From Actinomycetospora chibensis (GTDB taxonomy: Bacteria; Actinomycetota; Actinomycetes; Mycobacteriales; Pseudonocardiaceae): a stretch of 64,000 bases of DNA. The DNA lies in the NCBI RefSeq assembly GCF_028737215.1, contig NZ_JAQZAM010000005.1, positions 186,001-250,000 on the forward strand. Direction: 5' to 3'. Under the pieces are notes generated by a model. That model saw nothing but the letters and a program-made list of their open reading frames with translations, was not told the DNA's origin and did no database searches. A program made the translations under genes and the position numbers. Of the stretch, positions 60,361 to 64,000 are shown piece by piece (within the stretch, counting starts at the first letter, position 1; every line of letters begins with the position of its first letter).

Positions 60361-60777
60361 CTACGCCCCACCGAGCAGGAGCACGCCCAGCACCACCAGC
60401 GCCAGGACCTTCACCACCTCGAGCCCGATGTACGCGAGGTGGAGCCGGGAGCGCGGCGCGTCCTCCCCGGCCAGCACGCGGTCGGAGCGGCGGTTGAGGC
60501 GCGGGCGCACGACGCCGAGCTGCACCAGCAGGAGCACGACGAGGACGCCGACGGCGACCGTGGGCCCCGCCGGGACACCGGCCACGAGCAGGGCGGCCAC
60601 CACGACCAGGGCCAGCACACCCTCGGCCACGTTCAGCGCGCGGAAGACCAGCCTCCCGATGCCGAGCCCGATCACCGTCGTCACGCCGGGCGCGCGGAAC
60701 TTGAGCGGCGCCTCGAGGAACGAGATCGCCAGCACCATCCCGAGCCACACGAAGGTCGCCGCCGTCGCCACCGCCAC
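60361..60777 (-). CDS. Small integral membrane protein
   Basis: Protein of about 138 residues with four TM segments (AVATAATFVWLGMVLAISFLEAP, ALNVAEGVLALVVVAALLVAG, TVAVGVLVVLLLVQLGVV, GLEVVKVLALVVLGVLLLGG). The conserved FLEAPLKFRAPGV loop is typical of a family of uncharacterised actinobacterial membrane proteins. GTG at 60777 begins directly at the first helix; the frame is open up to 60864 but that part looks non-membrane. Confidence 0.7.
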   Translation of the reverse strand: MAVATAATFVWLGMVLAISFLEAPLKFRAPGVTTVIGLGIGRLVFRALNVAEGVLALVVVAALLVAGVPAGPTVAVGVLVVLLLVQLGVVRPRLNRRSDRVLAGEDAPRSRLHLAYIGLEVVKVLALVVLGVLLLGGA

Positions 60778-60893
60778 GGGACCCGGTCTACACCGTCGGA
60801 CCTCGGTGACGGATCCCGCGGTGAGCGCGGATCTCGTCACCGAGGAGTGCGAGGCCGGGAACAACCGCGCGCCGGGACGCGGTTGCCGTCGTC

Positions 60894-61319
60894 GTGGGGC
60901 TGAGTGCGGCCGGGGTCGCGGTGCTGATCGGGGTCCTCGTCGTCGCGACGGTCGCCGGGCTCGTCCTCCGACGCCGGGACGGGCGGGTCACGCAGGGCAA
61001 GGGCACCGGGAACGGCTGGGACCTCGCCGGGATCGACCCCGACCCCGCGGACCGGGTCCTCCTGCTCCAGCTCTCCTCGCCGGTCTGCACCCCGTGCGCC
61101 CGCACCCGCGAGCAGCTCACCGCGCTGACGGCCGAGCACCCCGATCTCCGCCACGTCGAGGTCGACGTCGCCGAGCACCCCGGGATCGCCCGGGTCCTCC
61201 ACGTCCTGCGCACCCCGACCACCGTCGCGTTCGACCGCGCCGGCACCGAGCTCCTGCGCGTCGGTGGCGTCCCCCGCCGTGCGGACCTGCAGGCCCTGTC
61301 CCTCGAGGAGACCCGATGA
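60894..61319 (+). CDS. Membrane-anchored thioredoxin-like protein
   Basis: Protein of 141 residues: an N-terminal TM anchor (LSAAGVAVLIGVLVVATVAGLVL) and a thioredoxin fold with active site SSPVCTPCARTREQL (C-x2-C) and the cis-proline region LRTPTTVAF. It probably reduces or isomerises disulphides; the short N-out/in topology leaves the side uncertain. It overlaps the DUF4395 gene by four bases (ATGA), an arrangement common in actinobacteria. Confidence 0.88.
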   Translation: MGLSAAGVAVLIGVLVVATVAGLVLRRRDGRVTQGKGTGNGWDLAGIDPDPADRVLLLQLSSPVCTPCARTREQLTALTAEHPDLRHVEVDVAEHPGIARVLHVLRTPTTVAFDRAGTELLRVGGVPRRADLQALSLEETR

Positions 61320-61735
61320 CCGGGCGGCTCGACCCGCGCGGAGTGCGCTTCGCCGCCACCGTCACGACCGTGGTCCTGGCCGTCGTGCTGCTCACCGGTA
61401 GCGGGGTGCTCGCCGCGCTGCAGGCCGTCGTGTTCGCGATCCCGGTGGTCGCCGGGATGCGCTGGTCTCCCTACGGCGCGCTGTACCGGACGCTGCTCGC
61501 GCCGCGCCTCGGCGCGCCGCGCGAGCGGGAGGAGGCGACGCCGGTGCGGTTCTCGCAGGCGGTCGGGCTGGTCTTCGCCGCCGTCGCGGCGATCGGGTAC
61601 CTCAGCGGCGCGACGGTGCTGGGCATCGTGGCGACGGCGTTCGCGCTGGCCGCGGCGTTCCTCAACGCGGCGTTCGGCTTCTGCCTCGGGTGCGAGGTGT
61701 ACGGCCTGCTCGGACGGGTCCGCGCGGCCCGCTAA
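61316..61735 (+). CDS. DUF4395 membrane protein
   Basis: Protein of 139 residues with paired hydrophobic helices (TVTTVVLAVVLLTGSGVLAAL, AVVFAIPVVAGM, AVGLVFAAVAAIGYLSG, ATAFALAAAFLNAAFG) and the family C-terminal FGFCLGCEVYGLLGRV with two cysteines. Proteins of this family are encoded with thioredoxin-like proteins, as here, and may pass electrons across the membrane; the role is not established. It overlaps the convergent NAT gene by four bases. Confidence 0.88.
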   Translation: MTGRLDPRGVRFAATVTTVVLAVVLLTGSGVLAALQAVVFAIPVVAGMRWSPYGALYRTLLAPRLGAPREREEATPVRFSQAVGLVFAAVAAIGYLSGATVLGIVATAFALAAAFLNAAFGFCLGCEVYGLLGRVRAAR

Positions 61736-62499
61736 CCCACCGTCGGGACGGCGTCGAGGACGATGCCGAAGACGTCGCGGTAGATCTCGAGCTGCTCGTC
61801 CTCGGGCACCGTGCGCTCCTCGCGGGAGCCGTCGTCGCCGGTGACGATGTGGCGGTCGCCGGCGAGGGTGACGCGGCCGGCACGGGTGAGGCGGGAGCAG
61901 GTCAGCCCGAGCGCGAACGGCGACTCCGGCGAGGTCGAGTGCCACCAGGACAGTGGCAGGAAGTCGGTGAGCAGCCGGGCGCGCGGATCGAGGCGGTAGA
62001 CCACCGTGTCGTCGCACACCACGTCGAGCTCGCCGTCCGGGGCGTCGCGCACGGCGTAGGTCCCGGTGCGGTCGGGCTGCCCGTCGCGACGCTCGAGGTC
62101 GACGGCTCGGGCGGCGAAGCGCCCGAAGCCGACGTCGACGAGCAGGCGCGCGCCCCGCACGTCCACCACGAGCGCCATGTGGTCGCCGGGCGGGCCGTAC
62201 CCGTCGTCCCCGCCGTTGCGCGCCACGCGGGCCGAGCACAGGGTCACGTCGTAGCCGAGCTCGCGGAGCAGCCAGGCGAAGGCCCCGTTGAGCTCGAAGC
62301 AGAAGCCGCCCCGGTGCCGCTCGACGATCTTCTCGAGGAGCGCGTCGTCGTCGAGCTCGATCGGCTCGGGCAGGTGCACCGAGAGGTTCTCGAACGGAAC
62401 CGCGATCATGTGGCGCTCGATCAGGGTGTCCAGCGGGTCGTCGGCCGCGGCACCGATCCGCGCCAGGTAGTCCGTCGCGTCCACATCACCGGTATACAC
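61732..62499 (-). CDS. nat: Arylamine N-acetyltransferase
   Basis: Protein of about 255 residues. The catalytic triad is visible: Cys67 in RHRGGFCFELN, His in GPPGDHMALVV (~106) and Asp in LLVDVGFGRFA (~121). PFENLSVHL near the N-terminus is a family mark. It transfers an acetyl (or in actinobacteria often propionyl) group from CoA to aromatic amines or hydrazines. The start GTG at 62499 is six bases from the divergent nitrilase start; GTG at 62484 is an alternative. Confidence 0.92.
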   Translation of the reverse strand: MYTGDVDATDYLARIGAAADDPLDTLIERHMIAVPFENLSVHLPEPIELDDDALLEKIVERHRGGFCFELNGAFAWLLRELGYDVTLCSARVARNGGDDGYGPPGDHMALVVDVRGARLLVDVGFGRFAARAVDLERRDGQPDRTGTYAVRDAPDGELDVVCDDTVVYRLDPRARLLTDFLPLSWWHSTSPESPFALGLTCSRLTRAGRVTLAGDRHIVTGDDGSREERTVPEDEQLEIYRDVFGIVLDAVPTVG

Positions 62500-62504
62500 G
62501 GGAC

Positions 62505-63293
62505 ATGCGCGTCGCCTTGGCCCAGATCCTCGCCACCGACGACCCGGCGGCGAACCTCGAGCTCGTCGCCGACCACACCGCGCTCGCCGCGCAGCAGGGT
62601 GCGACGGTCGTCGTGTTCCCCGAGGCGACGATGTGCCGGTTCGGCGTCTCGCTGAAGCCCGTCGCCGAGCCGCTCGACGGCCCGTGGGCGAGCGAGGTCC
62701 GGCGCATCGCCGGAAAGAACGGCGTACTCGTCGTCGCCGGCATGTTCACGCCGACCGACGACGGCCGCGTCACCAACACGCTGTTGATCACCGGCCGCGG
62801 CGTCGACACGGCCTACGACAAGATCCACCTGTATGACGCCTTCGGGTTCGCCGAGTCCGACACGGTCGCGCCGGGCAGCAAGCCGCTGACGATCACGGTC
62901 GACGGGACGACGCTCGGGCTCGCGACCTGCTACGACATCCGCTTCCCGGAGCTGTTCCGCGCGCTCGCCGACCAGGGCGCGACCGTCACCCTGCTGCCCG
63001 CGAGCTGGGGCGCGGGGCCCGGCAAGGTCGAGCAGTGGCAGCTGCTGGTGCGCGCCCGGGCCCTGGACGCGACCACCTTCGTGCTCGCCACCGACCAGGC
63101 CGACCCGGCCAGCCGGGGCATCGACGCGGGCAAGGCCCCGCGCGGGGTCGGGCACAGCCTCGCGGCCTCGCCGTTCGGCGTGATCATCGACGAGCTCGGC
63201 GCGGAGCCGGGGCTGCTCGTGGTCGATGTCGACCCCGACGAGATTCCCGACGTCCGCGCCGCGCTCCCCGTCCTGGCGAACCGCCGGCTCTAG
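62505..63293 (+). CDS. Carbon-nitrogen hydrolase (nitrilase superfamily, NIT2/omega-amidase-like)
   Basis: Protein of 262 residues with the Glu-Lys-Cys triad: Glu40 (VVVFPEATMC), Lys106 (AYDKIHLYDAFG) and Cys142 (LATCYDIRFPELF). The KIHLYDAFGF segment resembles the branch that repairs deaminated glutathione or hydrolyses omega-amides. ATG at 62505. It is divergent from the NAT gene with almost no gap between starts, so promoters overlap the coding ends. Confidence 0.9.
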   Translation: MRVALAQILATDDPAANLELVADHTALAAQQGATVVVFPEATMCRFGVSLKPVAEPLDGPWASEVRRIAGKNGVLVVAGMFTPTDDGRVTNTLLITGRGVDTAYDKIHLYDAFGFAESDTVAPGSKPLTITVDGTTLGLATCYDIRFPELFRALADQGATVTLLPASWGAGPGKVEQWQLLVRARALDATTFVLATDQADPASRGIDAGKAPRGVGHSLAASPFGVIIDELGAEPGLLVVDVDPDEIPDVRAALPVLANRRL

Positions 63294-63298
63294 CCTCT

Positions 63299-63661
63299 CT
63301 AGGCCGCGGCCGGGCGGGTCATCCAGCGGACCCGGTCCTGGAACGGCGCGAGGCGGTTCAGCAGGTCGCGGCGGGCGGCCGCGCCGGCGGGCGCGGAGAA
63401 CGCGCGGTCGCGCGTCATCTTCGCGCGAAGCGAGCTGGGGTCGAGCACGATGACCTGGGCGGCGCGGCCGGCCTTGGTGCCGAGCTCGGCGTCGCCGGAG
63501 TGCGCGGCAGCGCCTCCGACACGCTCGGCCAGGACCTCGGCGGCGGCGAGGCCGCTGGAGTCGGGGCGGGCGGCGATCACGAGGACGCGGGCCTCGTCGC
63601 CGGTCTCTCGGGGCGCGGAGAGGGTGACGTCGGTGGGGAGGGGGCGCGTGGCAGAGCTCAT
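63299..63661 (-). CDS. Hypothetical protein
   Basis: Protein of 120 residues. ATG at 63661 has GGAG nine bases upstream. The middle (ARVLVIAARPDSSGLAAAEVLAERVGGAAAHSGDAE and AAQVIVLDPSSLRAKMTRD) looks alpha/beta, and the C-terminus (RRDLLNRLAPFQDRVRWMTRP) is basic. An in-frame upstream ATG at 63739 would add a basic tail. No family is recognised. Confidence 0.6.
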   Translation of the reverse strand: MSSATRPLPTDVTLSAPRETGDEARVLVIAARPDSSGLAAAEVLAERVGGAAAHSGDAELGTKAGRAAQVIVLDPSSLRAKMTRDRAFSAPAGAAARRDLLNRLAPFQDRVRWMTRPAAA

Positions 63662-63780
63662 CGGGCAGTGCTCCAGATCGGTCGCCGCGGAGCGACGACG
63701 CTTTGGTGTGACATCTGTATAGACGCCTGTGACGTTCATGGGTTTCCTGGTCGCGAGGGTGATCCGTACCTCCCCGTGGC

Positions 63781-64000
63781 TCACGGCAGCACCGCCGCGA
63801 GGACGTCGAGGAACGCCTCCGGCGCGTCCTCGGTGAGGAAGTGGCCGGTGCCGTCCACGGTGTGGAGGCCGGCACCCGGGATGTGGCCCCGCAGGGTGGT
63901 CGCGACCGTGGACGGGAGCCAGCTGTCCTGGGCGCCCCACACAACGTCGGTCGGGACGGTGACCTCGCTGAGGCGGGCGACGACGTCGCGGGTGTCGTCC
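63781..64000 (-). CDS. Alpha/beta hydrolase (start outside window)
   Basis: The C-terminal part only: VTVPTDVVWGAQDSWLP (acid residue in G-A-Q-D) and VDGTGHFLTEDAPEAFLDVLAAVLP (catalytic His), ending at the stop 63781. The nucleophile half lies beyond the right edge. Pattern as in haloalkane dehalogenase/epoxide hydrolase-like enzymes. Confidence 0.85.
   Translation of the reverse strand, partial: DDTRDVVARLSEVTVPTDVVWGAQDSWLPSTVATTLRGHIPGAGLHTVDGTGHFLTEDAPEAFLDVLAAVLP

Overview
The window is high-GC actinobacterial DNA. It carries an AfsR/SARP regulator, a WhiB protein, an F420-type PPOX protein, a DUF397/XRE pair, an ECF42 sigma factor and an actinomycete integrative element. The gene content fits a member of the Pseudonocardiales or a close relative; this is inference from gene families and no taxonomic marker gene is present.

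Region 1 (1-29.0 kb) looks like ordinary chromosome. It holds an MmgE/PrpD enzyme with an anion transporter and a pair of identical-type operators between them. Next come an ECF42 sigma factor with its DGPF partner, a three-gene overlapping partner-switching module (SpoIIE phosphatase, STAS, MEDS-HATPase), a structured leader with two tiny coupled ORFs, and TetR, DHFR-like, ABC exporter, flavin monooxygenase and DUF427 genes. A catabolic cluster follows (CaiB CoA-transferase, isochorismatase-type hydrolase, alpha/beta hydrolase, GntR regulator, MFS transporter). A secreted acidic repeat protein and an AfsR-like regulator come last, and the regulator shares an 18-bp motif with nearby methyltransferase and acetyltransferase genes.

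Region 2 (29.05-60.28 kb) is an integration hotspot at a tRNA-Thr(CGT) gene (60236-60312, minus strand). Copies of the 3' part of this tRNA lie at 29.07, 43.10 and 48.23 kb, so the segment reads as three accreted elements. E1 (29.1-43.1 kb) carries DNA-alkylation repair genes, a MerR/SnoaL/SDR block, AICE debris, a SAM methyltransferase, an XRE regulator, a BKACE enzyme and a glycosyltransferase. E2 (43.1-48.2 kb) carries oxidoreductases and hydrolases, two of them broken. E3 (48.2-60.3 kb) is a nearly complete AICE with Rep, WhiB, FtsK-type translocase, Xis and a frameshifted integrase. Attachment cores are flanked by paired 10-bp direct repeats of 12-bp period at constant distances, which look like integrase arm sites.

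The most striking content is inside E3 at 50.3-55.7 kb. A CD-NTase (CBASS type) and a reverse transcriptase lie in one direction. Converging on them is a tightly coupled operon of an HTH regulator, a PP2C phosphatase and a two-TM SMODS-associated NUDIX protein. The visibly AT-richer part (50.3-54.5 kb) looks like acquired defence cargo. A 16-bp palindrome occurs three times between the HTH gene and the element's transfer operon and once upstream of rep, suggesting that one regulator links element control and the defence effector.

Region 3 (60.3-64 kb) is chromosomal again: a small membrane protein, a thioredoxin-like/DUF4395 pair, an arylamine N-acetyltransferase, a nitrilase-superfamily hydrolase, a hypothetical protein and the end of an alpha/beta hydrolase.
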